A stretch of DNA of 64,000 nucleotides from Paenibacillus radicibacter (lineage in GTDB: Bacteria > Bacillota > Bacilli > Paenibacillales > NBRC-103111), in NCBI RefSeq assembly GCF_024721995.1, contig NZ_JANQBC010000007.1:124001-188000 (forward strand). Direction: 5' to 3'. Below are positions 8,086 to 16,968 of this stretch, one piece after another. The stretch's first letter is position 1. Each line of letters begins with the position of its first letter. The position numbers were made by a program, and so were the translations under genes. The notes beneath the pieces were generated by a model. That model worked only from the letters and a program-made list of their open reading frames with translations, made no database searches and had not been told where the DNA came from.

Positions 8086-9390
8086 TCGTTGTAAAGCAAG
8101 TACAGCTACACTACGAGGTCGTCTGCCGACAGAAACTGTGGCAATGACCGTGTTAGAGCCACCATCAATGATAGATAAATTGTTTGTCGTTGAATTGGCT
8201 ACATAAATGGTATTCCGAGTTGGATTGACATCAATGCCTCTAGGTGCGGTGCCAACATTGACAGTTGCAATGACAGTATTACTTACGCCGTCAATGACAG
8301 ATAGGTTTGAACTGCCTTCGTTCGTCACATAAGCACGATTGATTTGTGAATTGGTAGCAACTCTGGCAGGTGAGATGCCAACGGGGACAGAAGTAAGTAG
8401 GCTATTGTTCACTCCATCGATAACCGCTAACTGATTCAGGGCTCCACCTACGTTTGGAATATAAATGAGATTCGTAACAGGATTTACCCCGGAACGCATA
8501 AAGCCTTCTTCTTGCCCTTGCCCAGCTGGAATCGTAGCAATGACAGAACCGGATGTACCGGAGATGACAGAGATGGGATTCCCGGCACCTTGTGCGTTGC
8601 TGTAGACTAAGTTTGTAGTTGGATTGACATCCAGATTAGTAGGAATGAATCCAACAGGGATTGTGCGAGTGATCGTACGACTAATTCCGTCAATAACCGA
8701 TAGATTATTGCTGTTAGAATACCCTACATATAATTCATTTGTTAAAGGATTCAAGCTAAGTTCAGAAGGTGCGCCTGGAACAGGGATGATGGTAAGTAAG
8801 CTGTTCGTGATCGCATCAATGACGTAAAGGTTATTGCCTCCTTCATTGCTTACATATAGCAAGTTCCGATTGGAATCAGCTGCGAGCGAAGAAGGTGCAA
8901 AACCTACAGGAATAGTAGCAATAGCAGAATTGGAATTGCCATCTAGTACAGATACGGTGTTATCATCTGTGTTCGCTATAAATATGCGATTAAAGGGGAG
9001 AACGACGGGTGGAAGAACGCCAGTTGCCCCTGTAGGTCCCGTTAAACCAGTCGCGCCGGTCGCCCCAGTAGCCCCGATAGGTCCAGTTGCCCCTGTGGCA
9101 CCTGTTAAACCTATTCCTGTTGCCCCAGTAACGCCAATGCCAGTCGCCCCAGTCGCACCGATGGGTCCTCTGAAGCCTCTTGGACCTCGTGGTCCTCTTC
9201 TGCATTTAACAGGCTTACAGCAGCAGGGACGCTTCTTCTTTTTAAATTTACGTACTTTGCCTAGTGATTTAGGAGGTTTAGCTAGCTTAGGAAGTGGGCG
9301 CTTCCTCTTAAGCTTATTTTTCGCCCGTATGGCCACTATATCATCACGCTTCTTTCGGTTTGTATTTGTGAGCATATAAAACAGACTCAA
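8083..9390 (-). CDS. Collagen-like protein with YVTN beta-propeller repeats (paralogue)
   Basis: This 435-residue protein has the same plan as the 619-2013 gene with a different head. The first 65 residues are very basic (runs of Lys/Arg, [17 protein letters not shown]) and contain a CCC plus a fourth Cys just before the collagen run. About 20 Gly-X-Y triplets of the GATGATG type follow, then about seven YVTN repeats ([18 protein letters not shown] and so on) to the C-terminus. No signal peptide is visible. The start is uncertain: TTG 9390 and ATG 9375 (MLTNTNRKK) are both possible and neither has a clear ribosome site. Surface or spore-coat localisation is inferred from the family. The stop lies in the hairpin at 8054-8085. 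Confidence 0.85.
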   Translation of the reverse strand: MSLFYMLTNTNRKKRDDIVAIRAKNKLKRKRPLPKLAKPPKSLGKVRKFKKKKRPCCCKPVKCRRGPRGPRGFRGPIGATGATGIGVTGATGIGLTGATGATGPIGATGATGATGLTGPTGATGVLPPVVLPFNRIFIANTDDNTVSVLDGNSNSAIATIPVGFAPSSLAADSNRNLLYVSNEGGNNLYVIDAITNSLLTIIPVPGAPSELSLNPLTNELYVGYSNSNNLSVIDGISRTITRTIPVGFIPTNLDVNPTTNLVYSNAQGAGNPISVISGTSGSVIATIPAGQGQEEGFMRSGVNPVTNLIYIPNVGGALNQLAVIDGVNNSLLTSVPVGISPARVATNSQINRAYVTNEGSSNLSVIDGVSNTVIATVNVGTAPRGIDVNPTRNTIYVANSTTNNLSIIDGGSNTVIATVSVGRRPRSVAVLALQR

Positions 9391-9507
9391 CGTTTGACCG
9401 TCGTCTGCTACCTATACTATGACTTGCTTGAGTTGGATTCTTTGGATAAGCAACTATTTTTAGACAGGCACTTGTTTATTTTCATAAAAAGAAAGAGGAG
9501 TGAGGAC

Positions 9508-10038
9508 ATGGACTACATAAGAGATTACGTGATGTACGCATCAGTTTTTGGAATGTTTAGTTTCTCATGGTTTGGTTGGGCACAGGAGAATCCGAGGGCA
9601 AGCTGGAGGAAATACATCGGGATTGCTTCGGGGATCGCATTACTTGTCTGTTTGTATGGAGTATATTTAAGCGTGACGAATTGGCACGCGCCATCTGCAT
9701 TGAATGATACGGCAGCTTTCAAAAGTTATTTAATTTCGGTATACGCGGAATTTGCAATCGGAGGAATTGGGGCGATCGTCTTGCTTCGTAAGAAGAAACA
9801 ACAATTCGTCGCCCCGTGGATCGCTTTCATTGTAGGCATTCATTTTATCGGATTGAAAAGTGTGTTTGATGATGCAAGCTTGTACCTTCTAGCCGGCTTA
9901 TTAGTAGCTGTATCGGTAATCGCGCTTCTTACATCACGCAAGCTGAAAGTAGGTTACAGCGCAATTACGGGAATTGGAGCGGGAACTGTTTTGTTTGGCT
10001 TTGCACTATTAGGACTCATTCGTTATTGGATGGTTTAA
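9508..10038 (+). CDS. Multi-pass membrane protein of unknown function
   Basis: The 176-residue product has about five or six hydrophobic helices (around IGIASGIALLVCLYGVYL, FAIGGIGAIVLL, FVAPWIAFIVGIHFIGL, LYLLAGLLVAVSVIALL and the C-terminal AGTVLFGFALLGLI). No catalytic motif is recognised. ATG 9508 follows AGAGGAG at seven bases; the frame extends further upstream but without a better start. It converges with the AHSA1-PDZ gene, leaving 19 bases between them. Probably a single-gene unit. Confidence 0.75.
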   Translation: MDYIRDYVMYASVFGMFSFSWFGWAQENPRASWRKYIGIASGIALLVCLYGVYLSVTNWHAPSALNDTAAFKSYLISVYAEFAIGGIGAIVLLRKKKQQFVAPWIAFIVGIHFIGLKSVFDDASLYLLAGLLVAVSVIALLTSRKLKVGYSAITGIGAGTVLFGFALLGLIRYWMV

Positions 10039-10057
10039 AAGAATAGCTTGGTTGAAA

Positions 10058-10765
10058 TCAAGAAGGCGACTTCTCGCCAAATGGAACAGTTGTAACGTGA
10101 AGTACATGCTGCTCGCCATCACGATGCACTGTGACCGCAATGGATTGACCAGGAGGTGTCATGGAAACGATCTCTTCAAAGTCGTTATACGACTCGACTG
10201 TACGCTCGTTGACGCGAACGATGATGTCTCCTTCTTGAATGATACTGCAAGCTGGTGTTCCTTCGGTGATCCCACATACAATAGAACCTTGCGTACCTTG
10301 TCCAAGATGTGTGTGATGTCTAACCCCGACCCAGCTTGTCCAGAATGTAGAACGTAGATCATGATCTTCTTCTAGCACACTCTTCATATTACGGAAAAAT
10401 TGCTCCGTACCAAACGCCATATCTTCGACCATCATAAAGCCGTCTTCTCCAGCCCAAATGCCAGTATATTCAAGTGTCACGAGTGTACCTCCATCAACCT
10501 CTTCAAGGGTCCAGATCGTAAGATCGCCATTCTCTTCTTCTAGGACAAGCCTCTTGCTCACTTCGAACTCTTTCACTGTGGTAGAAGTAAGTACACCCCA
10601 GCCATAATCCAGTTCTACTTTCCCACCAATTCGAAGATCTATCGATGCGCTTTGCGTTTCCCAGCGATTCAGCTCCTCTGCAATCGTCAGTGCTTTCCAT
10701 ACCCGCTCAGGGGTCGTACGAATGAACATGTCTCGCTTGATGCTTGTAATCGGTGAATCGAACAT
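10058..10765 (-). CDS. AHSA1/SRPBCC domain protein fused to a C-terminal PDZ domain
   Basis: Residues 1 to about 135 match the AHSA1 (START-like SRPBCC) fold: FIRTTPERVWKALTIAEELNRW, then a strand-rich body and the EDMAFGTEQFFRNMKSVLE helix. Residues about 150-230 look like a PDZ domain of the HtrA/CtpA kind: GSIVCGITEGTPACSIIQEG, DIIVRVNERTVESYNDFEEI and a closing IAVTVHRDGEQHVLHVTT. ArsR-AHSA1 operons are very common in Firmicutes, but a PDZ extension is not usual in my knowledge. It starts directly after the ArsR stop (TAA then ATG) with GGAGG eight bases upstream, so the pair is translationally linked. The ligand is unknown. Confidence 0.82.
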   Translation of the reverse strand: MFDSPITSIKRDMFIRTTPERVWKALTIAEELNRWETQSASIDLRIGGKVELDYGWGVLTSTTVKEFEVSKRLVLEEENGDLTIWTLEEVDGGTLVTLEYTGIWAGEDGFMMVEDMAFGTEQFFRNMKSVLEEDHDLRSTFWTSWVGVRHHTHLGQGTQGSIVCGITEGTPACSIIQEGDIIVRVNERTVESYNDFEEIVSMTPPGQSIAVTVHRDGEQHVLHVTTVPFGEKSPS

Positions 10766-11074
10766 TTATTGTTCCTCCTCCAGAAAGTGTTTGAGTCCTG
10801 CCAGTTTCTTTTCCAAGACAAGACCTAATTCACGCTGCAGTTGAGAGAATTCATGCTGATACACCGGCGTGTTGAGTCGATAATAGCAATACTTACCCTG
10901 TTTGCGTTCTAGCAGAAGTTGCTCTTCTTGTAAAATCGCAAGATGTTTCTTAATCGCAGGCTGAGAGATTGAGAATGCAGCAACGATGTCAGACTGTGTA
11001 CATTCTGCTCTTGCGACCATATGTAGAATCTTTCTACGAATTGGATCTGCAATTGCACGATAGATGTCTGTCAT
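10766..11074 (-). CDS. ArsR-family transcriptional repressor
   Basis: The 102-residue winged-helix protein (MTDIYRAIADPIRRKILHMV) carries the recognition region CTQSDIVAAFSISQPAIKKHLAIL and a GKYCYYRLN wing. The helix-3 metal-binding CVC motif of the metal sensors is missing, which fits the ArsR subgroup paired with AHSA1 proteins. I chose ATG 11074, because TTG 11092 overlaps the GGAGG itself; TTG 11080 is also possible. It is the first gene of a two-gene operon with the AHSA1-PDZ gene. A perfect palindrome in its promoter suggests autorepression. Confidence 0.87.
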   Translation of the reverse strand: MTDIYRAIADPIRRKILHMVARAECTQSDIVAAFSISQPAIKKHLAILQEEQLLLERKQGKYCYYRLNTPVYQHEFSQLQRELGLVLEKKLAGLKHFLEEEQ

Positions 11075-11094
11075 GGTCAAAATGACCTCCAATC

Positions 11095-11120
11095 ATATAA
11101 CCATATGGTTATATATTATA
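11095..11120 (-). promoter_or_regulatory. ArsR promoter and palindromic operator
   Basis: ATATAACCATATGGTTATAT (11095-11114) is a perfect 20-base palindrome. On the minus strand TATAAT (11120-11115) abuts it as a -10 box, so the palindrome covers the predicted transcription start. Confidence 0.7.
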
Positions 11121-11319
11121 TACATAAAAATGAATTAAATGTAAACATTTGAAAGTATTCGTATGATTTTTAAGAAAAAAGAGTGATTTTGTGTAACATT
11201 TTTAATAGCTTCCACAAATTACTAATTTTTTCTTTCGAAAAAGTGATATTTTTGCATCAAAATTTATTAAAATACATGAGCATACATTTTTTAGACACCA
11301 TGTTGAGGGGGATCACATC

Positions 11320-12933
11320 TTGGATTGGCAAGATATTTTGTTTAAGTTCGTCGGGGGGCTGGGTATCTTCTTATTCGGTATCAAATCGATGTCGGATGGG
11401 TTACAGAAAACAGCAGGCGATAAAATGAGGGGGATTCTAGCTGCCTACACATCAAATCCGATTCTTGGGATTCTGGTCGGTATTGCAGTTACAATCTTAA
11501 TTCAATCCTCTACAGGTACGACGGTGATGGCAATTGGACTTGTAAACGCTGGTCTTATTACGCTTCGCCAAGTAATTGGTATTATTCTGGGAGCAAACAT
11601 CGGAACAACGATGACGGCATTCATTGTCGGGATCAAGATTGAGAAATATGCGCTGCCGATTATTGCAGTAGGGGCGTTCTTCCTATTTTTCATTAGCAAA
11701 AAGAAGTTCCAGTACATCGGTCAGATTATATTCGGGTTCGGTACATTGTTCCTTGGTCTGTCAACGATGGGTGGAGGGTTAAAGCCACTTAGTGAACTGC
11801 CAGCATTTGCTGACTTTATCGTAAAGATCTCGGATAATTCCTTCCTTGGTGTTATGGTTGGAACCGTGTTTACGATGATCGTCCAAAGTTCGAGTGCGAC
11901 AATTGGAATTTTGCAGACGATTGCCGATGAAGGCATGATTGATTTGTATGCAGCACTGCCTGTCCTATTCGGGGACAATATCGGTACGACGATTACAGCG
12001 ATTCTTGCTGCAATTGGTACATCTGTTGCAGCGAAGCGAACGGCGCTTGCTCACGTTATTTTTAACGTAGTAGGTACGATTATTTTCATGTTGGCTCTGC
12101 CACTTGTGTACCAGGCTGTTCTATGGATTGGACAAGATGTGAATATTCGGATGCAAATTGCGTATGCACACGGCTTGTTTAATCTTACGAATACGCTTAT
12201 CTTCATACCATTGATTCCAGCACTTGCATGGCTGGCAACGAAGATTGTTCCAGGATCGATGCAAGAAATTGAGTTTAAACCTAAATTCTTGGATGCAGCA
12301 TTCTTAGCAACACCAGCGGTAGCGCTAGGTCAAGCGCAGAATGAGATTTTACGAATGGGTAAATTTGCGCAGGAAACGCTTAATGATGCTTCCAATTATT
12401 TTTTCAATAAAGAAGAGAAGGTCGCGGCGCTCGCGCTGCAAAAAGAAGAACTTATTAATGAGCTGGATCGGAAGATCACCGAATATATGGTTAAGATTCA
12501 GCAGAACGGATTGACCGAAGGAGAGGCAGCGAAAGCGTCCATTCTGATGCAGACGATTAACGATATTGAACGTATTGGGGATCATGCAGAGAACATTGTG
12601 GAATTGTCGGAGCTGAGTCATACGAACAAATATGAATTCTCCAAAGAAGCGATGCAAGATCTGAAGAACATGTTGGAGCTTGCAGATACGACTGTTGAGC
12701 GTGCGCTCTATGCGCTTGAAAATCATGATCTAAAAGTTGCGGAAGAAGTGCTGAAGAGCGAGTCTGAGCTGGATCGCATGGAAAGAGCGTACCGCAAAGC
12801 CCATCTAAGCCGTCTGAATAAGAACTTGTGTAACGGCGCGTCAGGTGCGATTTATCTGGATATACTAAGTAATCTAGAGCGTGTAGGGGATCACTGTAAG
12901 AACATTGCGCAGTACATTTTACACGAAGAATAA
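11320..12933 (+). CDS. Na/Pi cotransporter family protein (NptA-like) with PhoU-like domain
   Basis: This 537-residue protein begins with the Na/Pi cotransporter fold. Two inverted hydrophobic repeats each carry the QSSSAT/QSSTGTT signature (ILIQSSTGTTVMAIGLVNAG and VQSSSATIGILQTIADEG) plus GANIGTT and GDNIGTT motifs. From about residue 340 it continues as a soluble helical PhoU-like domain (NDIERIGDHAENIVELSEL, LSNLERVGDHCKNIAQYIL). The family imports phosphate with sodium or acts as a phosphate sensor. The start is TTG 11320 with GAGGGGG nine bases upstream. It is a single-gene unit closed by the terminator at 12938-12979. Confidence 0.92.
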   Translation: MDWQDILFKFVGGLGIFLFGIKSMSDGLQKTAGDKMRGILAAYTSNPILGILVGIAVTILIQSSTGTTVMAIGLVNAGLITLRQVIGIILGANIGTTMTAFIVGIKIEKYALPIIAVGAFFLFFISKKKFQYIGQIIFGFGTLFLGLSTMGGGLKPLSELPAFADFIVKISDNSFLGVMVGTVFTMIVQSSSATIGILQTIADEGMIDLYAALPVLFGDNIGTTITAILAAIGTSVAAKRTALAHVIFNVVGTIIFMLALPLVYQAVLWIGQDVNIRMQIAYAHGLFNLTNTLIFIPLIPALAWLATKIVPGSMQEIEFKPKFLDAAFLATPAVALGQAQNEILRMGKFAQETLNDASNYFFNKEEKVAALALQKEELINELDRKITEYMVKIQQNGLTEGEAAKASILMQTINDIERIGDHAENIVELSELSHTNKYEFSKEAMQDLKNMLELADTTVERALYALENHDLKVAEEVLKSESELDRMERAYRKAHLSRLNKNLCNGASGAIYLDILSNLERVGDHCKNIAQYILHEE

Positions 12934-12937
12934 AGAG

Positions 12938-12979
12938 AAATGACCATACTCTCGAGTGTTGAGAGGCGGTCATTTTTTT
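12938..12979 (+). terminator. Terminator of the Na/Pi cotransporter gene
   Basis: AAATGACC (12938-12945) and GGTCATTT (12968-12975), with inner CTCTC/GAGAG pairing, are followed by a T-run to 12979. Confidence 0.8.
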
Positions 12980-13096
12980 GCTTTTTGCCAGAACAGGAAC
13001 TAGATTTAGTCGACAGGTTTAAAGACGTCAATGAACCATCTAGGTTTTGTCTCTCTAATCTAGCCGAAATACATATCTCATAAAAAATGTTCCAAA

Positions 13097-13861
13097 TTAC
13101 AAATGTGAACCACCGCTTGCGTCGATGACTTGACCTGTCACCCATCCGCTTTCGGAGGATGCGAGGAAGGCTGCGATATCTGCGATATTCTTCGGCTCAC
13201 CCCATCTACCGAAAATGGAGAAGTTAGCACCAAACTGATAGCTTTCCGGATCTTGCAGCATACCTGCTTGCAAATCGGTAGCGACGAAAGCGGGTGCGAT
13301 TGCATTGATCGTAATACCGCGTGGACCGAGCTCATTAGCCAAGGAAAGAGTCAATGCATTGATCGTTGCTTTCGACATGCTGTATGCTGGGACTCCCGGT
13401 AGGGAAATACGTGTAACAGCTGACGAAATTTGAATGATACGTCCGCCATTACGTAGGTGAGGCATTGCTTGTTGAATCATGAAGAACGGTGCCTTCACAT
13501 TTAGCGTCATCAATGCATCGAAGTCTGCTTCTTTCGTATCGGCGATGCTCGCACCAAGACTAGTTCCTGCGTTGTTGACCAGAATATCAATTGCTGTCGT
13601 GCCGAATCTTTCGACGAGTTCACTGCCAACAGCCGCATAGAGTGTCTGAATTCCATCAAGCGTTGAGAGGTCAGCTCCAACAGCAAAGGCAGAACCGCCG
13701 CTAGAATTGATCTCTTTGACTACCTCCTGGGCTGCACCGAGGTTTGTTCCATAATGTACAGCAACTGTTGCACCTTCACGTCCAAGTCGCTGTGCGATAG
13801 CGCGGCCAATCCCTCTACTCCCACCTGTTACGATTGCTACTTTACCCATTAAATTACTCAT
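13097..13861 (-). CDS. Short-chain dehydrogenase/reductase (classical SDR)
   Basis: This 254-residue enzyme has every classical SDR mark: cofactor motif TGGSRGIG at residues 12-19, structural NNAG, the Ser of QISSAVTRIS and the YSMSK catalytic pair. The C-terminal end WVTGQVIDASGGSHL is typical of 3-oxoacyl-ACP or glucose dehydrogenase-like members. The substrate cannot be assigned. I start it at ATG 13861, nine bases after AGGAG; an extension to 13897 lacks a ribosome site. It stands alone with no obvious partner. Confidence 0.88.
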   Translation of the reverse strand: MSNLMGKVAIVTGGSRGIGRAIAQRLGREGATVAVHYGTNLGAAQEVVKEINSSGGSAFAVGADLSTLDGIQTLYAAVGSELVERFGTTAIDILVNNAGTSLGASIADTKEADFDALMTLNVKAPFFMIQQAMPHLRNGGRIIQISSAVTRISLPGVPAYSMSKATINALTLSLANELGPRGITINAIAPAFVATDLQAGMLQDPESYQFGANFSIFGRWGEPKNIADIAAFLASSESGWVTGQVIDASGGSHL

Positions 13862-14066
13862 TTTCAACAACTCCTGTTCATTTGTTTTCTTGCACAAATC
13901 AGTTGTACCATGATCGCAATTTCACAATGTTGCTCTCTAATTTTCTAGAATTATCCACTTTCACTATCTTGCGTTCCTATTCCTGATTACGTACAAAAGG
14001 CAGGTTCGAGAGGTATACTGAGCTTCATAGCGTGTATCTTTATGAATAAATGGAGCGTGATCGAGC

Positions 14067-14786
14067 ATGACTGAACGTTCAGGATTGTTAGGGAGAATGG
14101 AGTCTTTAGATTGGGAGAAGCTGCGAGGAATGATGAATGAGCAGGGGTATGCAGTCATTCCTAATCTACTAGATAAAGAGCAATGTGAGCAGATAATTAG
14201 CACCTATGAGCAAGACGAACTGTTTCGAACGACGATCAACATGGCGAGATACCGATTTGGAGTAGGTGAGTACAAATATTATCAATCTCCACTTCCGTCA
14301 CTTCTTGATCAATTACGAGCTGGGTTATATCCTGAGCTGGCGAGGCTCGCAAATGTTTGGCATCAGCATTTGGGGTTAGAAGCTAATTACCCTGATTCTT
14401 TACCCAAGTTTCTTGAACAATGTCACGCACGAGGACAACAGCGTCCAACACCGCTAATCTTGCGCTATGAAGCTGGTGGTTACAATTGTTTACATCAGGA
14501 TTTATATGGCGAAGTATATTTTCCATTCCAAGTTGTTATGGTCTTAACGGAGCAGGGAGTAGACTATACTGGTGGGGAGTTTTTACTCGTTGAGCAGCGC
14601 CCAAGAGCGCAGAGTAGAGGACATGCGATCGTGATCGAACAAGGATCAGCACTTATTTTTCCGACACAATATCGACCGATACTAGGTTCTCGGGGGTATT
14701 ACAGAGCGACAATGCGTCACGGTGTCAGCACGATAAACGCAGGAGTGAGATACAGCTTGGGGATTATTTTTCATGATGCAACTTAA
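14067..14786 (+). CDS. 2OG-Fe(II) oxygenase of the PF09859 type
   Basis: This 239-residue protein has the facial triad of iron/2-oxoglutarate dioxygenases: His and Asp in CLHQDLYGEVYFPFQ, a distal His in RATMRHGVST, and a 2-oxoglutarate-binding Arg in VRYSLGIIFHDA. The body (YTGGEFLLVEQRPRAQSRG) matches the bacterial group annotated as oxidative DNA-repair-like oxygenases. The substrate is unproven. The N-terminal region (VIPNLLDKEQCEQIISTYE) is a normal prolyl-hydroxylase-like entry. It converges with the UbiD gene. Confidence 0.82.
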   Translation: MTERSGLLGRMESLDWEKLRGMMNEQGYAVIPNLLDKEQCEQIISTYEQDELFRTTINMARYRFGVGEYKYYQSPLPSLLDQLRAGLYPELARLANVWHQHLGLEANYPDSLPKFLEQCHARGQQRPTPLILRYEAGGYNCLHQDLYGEVYFPFQVVMVLTEQGVDYTGGEFLLVEQRPRAQSRGHAIVIEQGSALIFPTQYRPILGSRGYYRATMRHGVSTINAGVRYSLGIIFHDAT

Positions 14787-14861
14787 GACGAAGTAATCAA
14801 CTACGATGACCAATCTACTAGCGAGTTTAAACCTTCCTTATGACGTCAATCCACTAAAAAG

Positions 14862-14907
14862 TAAAGGGTGTTCCCTAAAGTCCCGAGAGACTAGAGAACA
14901 CCCTTTA
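14862..14907 (-). terminator. Terminator of the UbiD gene (bidirectional stem)
   Basis: TAAAGGGTGTTC (14862-14873) pairs perfectly with GAACACCCTTTA (14896-14907) around an inner partial stem. The minus strand continues with a T-run (CTTTTTAG), fitting termination of the 16764-14929 gene. Confidence 0.8.
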
Positions 14908-14928
14908 TGCAAGCTTGAATCATTTTAC

Positions 14929-16764
14929 CTAGATCGAGACATGCGCCAAACTTCCACCCGCTGCAAACACGCGCTTAATGCTCTCTTCCACATTCGGATC
15001 TGGAATAAGCGGTGGAGCTTGGTGCGGCTTCGTACGTGCGTCGATAATGAGGTTATCGCAGCCCCAATGCTTGAAGTCGTAGCCACTGTTCACGCCATAC
15101 ATGTCATGGGATGGATTGCTTCGTGTGAATGTTGCCCATAGGAAATTATCGAGAGTCGCACTCAGGAACTCACTATCATCACAGAGGATGATCATCGGAC
15201 AGCTAGTCAGCTCACCGCGTGCTTCTATCGCTTCACAAAGCTTAGCAATCTCATGCTTCGCATCTTCGTAAGTCGTGAAATTACTGCCTTGAATGGCAAC
15301 AATCCCCGGCATAATAAGGTTCACATTCTCAAACCCTTGCAAGCCTTGCAACTGCTCTGGCACCTCGCGGCATAGCTCGCGCTTCTTATCACCAACCGCT
15401 GCAATGACGACCTTACTTCCTGTATTAAACCCTGTACCGGAGTAGTCTAGGGTGTCGATCGTTGTATTCGTTTGAAAATGAAGATCGCGTCTCATATCGA
15501 TCCGCTCCAAGATATAAGCCAAGAACTCATCCATCTTGTGTGTTGTAACGGGCTGCTGTTCTTCCGCTGTCATAAACAAGTATTTCGCTAAACTGAGCTG
15601 TCCAGTACCGAGAATACGGTTTGCTTGCGTCAGAATTTCCATCGGTTGCTTCACCGTTGTGTATGGCGTATAACGCTCACTTCCAATTGCGAATAGCAGC
15701 GGATGCACACCAGCCGCGTCAACTGCGTGAACTTCCTTCACTCCCGGAATTTCCTGACGAATCGCACTGCCTGTCAGCTGATGAATGAGATCGCCGAATG
15801 ACGTGTCCTCTTGAGGAGGACGTCCCACTACTGTGAATGGGAAAATTGCGTTATCTCGCGCATACACTTTATGAACCTTAAGCACTGGGAACTCATGTAT
15901 CAAGCTGTAGTAGCCCAAGTGATCGCCGAAAGGTCCTTCTGGTTTCGTTTCATTCGGGTGAAGTTCGCCAGTGATGACGAAATCGGCATCTAAGCTAATG
16001 CAATGTCCATCCACATAGCTATAACGGAAGTGACGACCTCCCAATAATCCTGCAAAAGTAAGCTCACTCATTCCTTCTGGAAGCGGCATAATCGCAGATA
16101 ACGTATGGGATGGAGGTCCGCCTACGAAGATACTCACTTTCAGCGGTTGACCCAGCTTCGTCGCTTTGTCTTGATGTACACCAATGCCTCTATGAATCTG
16201 GTAGTGGATACCGACTTCTTTGTTAAGCTCATAGTCATTGCCGTTCAGTTGAATGCGGTACATCCCTAAGTTCGAGTTCATGATGCCCGGCTTCTCCGGA
16301 TCTTCGGAATACACTTGCGGAAGCGTGATGAACGCGCCGCCATCGCCTTGCCAGTGCTTAATGAGCGGCATGTCTGCGATTTGAATCTCTTTGAATCCAG
16401 GAGCGGAATTGCCCATTTTCTTAAGAGGGAGAGCCTTTCTCGCAGCTAAACCCGTACCTACGTATTTAAAAGGATGCTTGAGTGCTTTCATCGGATCGTT
16501 GCGAAGCGAGATCACATCTGTCGTTGAATTCCATGTGTCTCTGAAAATAAACTTGCTGCGCTCAATCGTTCCGAACAAGTTCGATACCGCAGGGAACTTG
16601 GAGCCTTTTACATTTTCAAATAATAGAGCAGGACCGCCAGCCGCATAAACTTTCATATGTATAGCAGCCATCTCTAAATTCGGATCTACTTCTTCTTTAA
16701 TACGAACCAGATGGCCGTGTTTTTCAAGATCAAGGATACATTCTTCTAAATTTCGATATTTCAT
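14929..16764 (-). CDS. UbiD-family decarboxylase
   Basis: A 611-residue UbiD-type protein, starting MKYRNLEECILDLEKHGHLVRIKEEVDPNLEMAAI and containing the signature HYQIHRGIGVHQDKA, IFVGGPPSHTLSAIMPLPEG and GPFGDHLGYYSLIHEFPV. UbiD enzymes use prenylated FMN, made by a UbiX partner, to decarboxylate aromatic or unsaturated acids, for example in quinone biosynthesis or phenolic acid breakdown. No UbiX is encoded nearby. The long form (about 600 residues) is common in Firmicutes, often with an unassigned substrate. It is transcribed alone and ends at the terminator at 14862-14907. Confidence 0.88.
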   Translation of the reverse strand: MKYRNLEECILDLEKHGHLVRIKEEVDPNLEMAAIHMKVYAAGGPALLFENVKGSKFPAVSNLFGTIERSKFIFRDTWNSTTDVISLRNDPMKALKHPFKYVGTGLAARKALPLKKMGNSAPGFKEIQIADMPLIKHWQGDGGAFITLPQVYSEDPEKPGIMNSNLGMYRIQLNGNDYELNKEVGIHYQIHRGIGVHQDKATKLGQPLKVSIFVGGPPSHTLSAIMPLPEGMSELTFAGLLGGRHFRYSYVDGHCISLDADFVITGELHPNETKPEGPFGDHLGYYSLIHEFPVLKVHKVYARDNAIFPFTVVGRPPQEDTSFGDLIHQLTGSAIRQEIPGVKEVHAVDAAGVHPLLFAIGSERYTPYTTVKQPMEILTQANRILGTGQLSLAKYLFMTAEEQQPVTTHKMDEFLAYILERIDMRRDLHFQTNTTIDTLDYSGTGFNTGSKVVIAAVGDKKRELCREVPEQLQGLQGFENVNLIMPGIVAIQGSNFTTYEDAKHEIAKLCEAIEARGELTSCPMIILCDDSEFLSATLDNFLWATFTRSNPSHDMYGVNSGYDFKHWGCDNLIIDARTKPHQAPPLIPDPNVEESIKRVFAAGGSLAHVSI

Positions 16765-16887
16765 GGGATAACTCCAATCTGAGGGAAAATAAGAACGATG
16801 TACAACCTCTATTATGTGAAAAAAAGGGCCAAATCACAAGCGGATGGGGGATACTGGATGAAAAATAGACTCTAAAAATGAACAAAA

Positions 16888-16938
16888 AGAGCAAGATTAC
16901 CCGCAGACATGGATTTCTTGTCGGGTCAATCTTGCTCT
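16888..16938 (-). terminator. Terminator of metE
   Basis: AGAGCAAGATT (16888-16898) with CCCG, and CGGG with AATCTTGCTCT (16928-16938), form a long stem. The minus strand runs into TTTTTG. Confidence 0.82.
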
Positions 16939-16968
16939 GCTTTGTTACAAACAGATTTATCTCAGTAA

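Noticed and set aside
619..9390. Regular repeats of the collagen and YVTN genes as CRISPR or satellite DNA
   Set aside because: They are in-frame protein repeats with degenerate third positions; no constant repeat/unique spacer pattern.
9394..9507. Extension of the 9508 membrane protein frame upstream
   Set aside because: No ribosome site at the earlier starts, while AGAGGAG fits ATG 9508.
11183..11428. Short plus-strand frame overlapping the start of the Na/Pi gene
   Set aside because: No ribosome site and no recognisable protein; shadow of the real frame.
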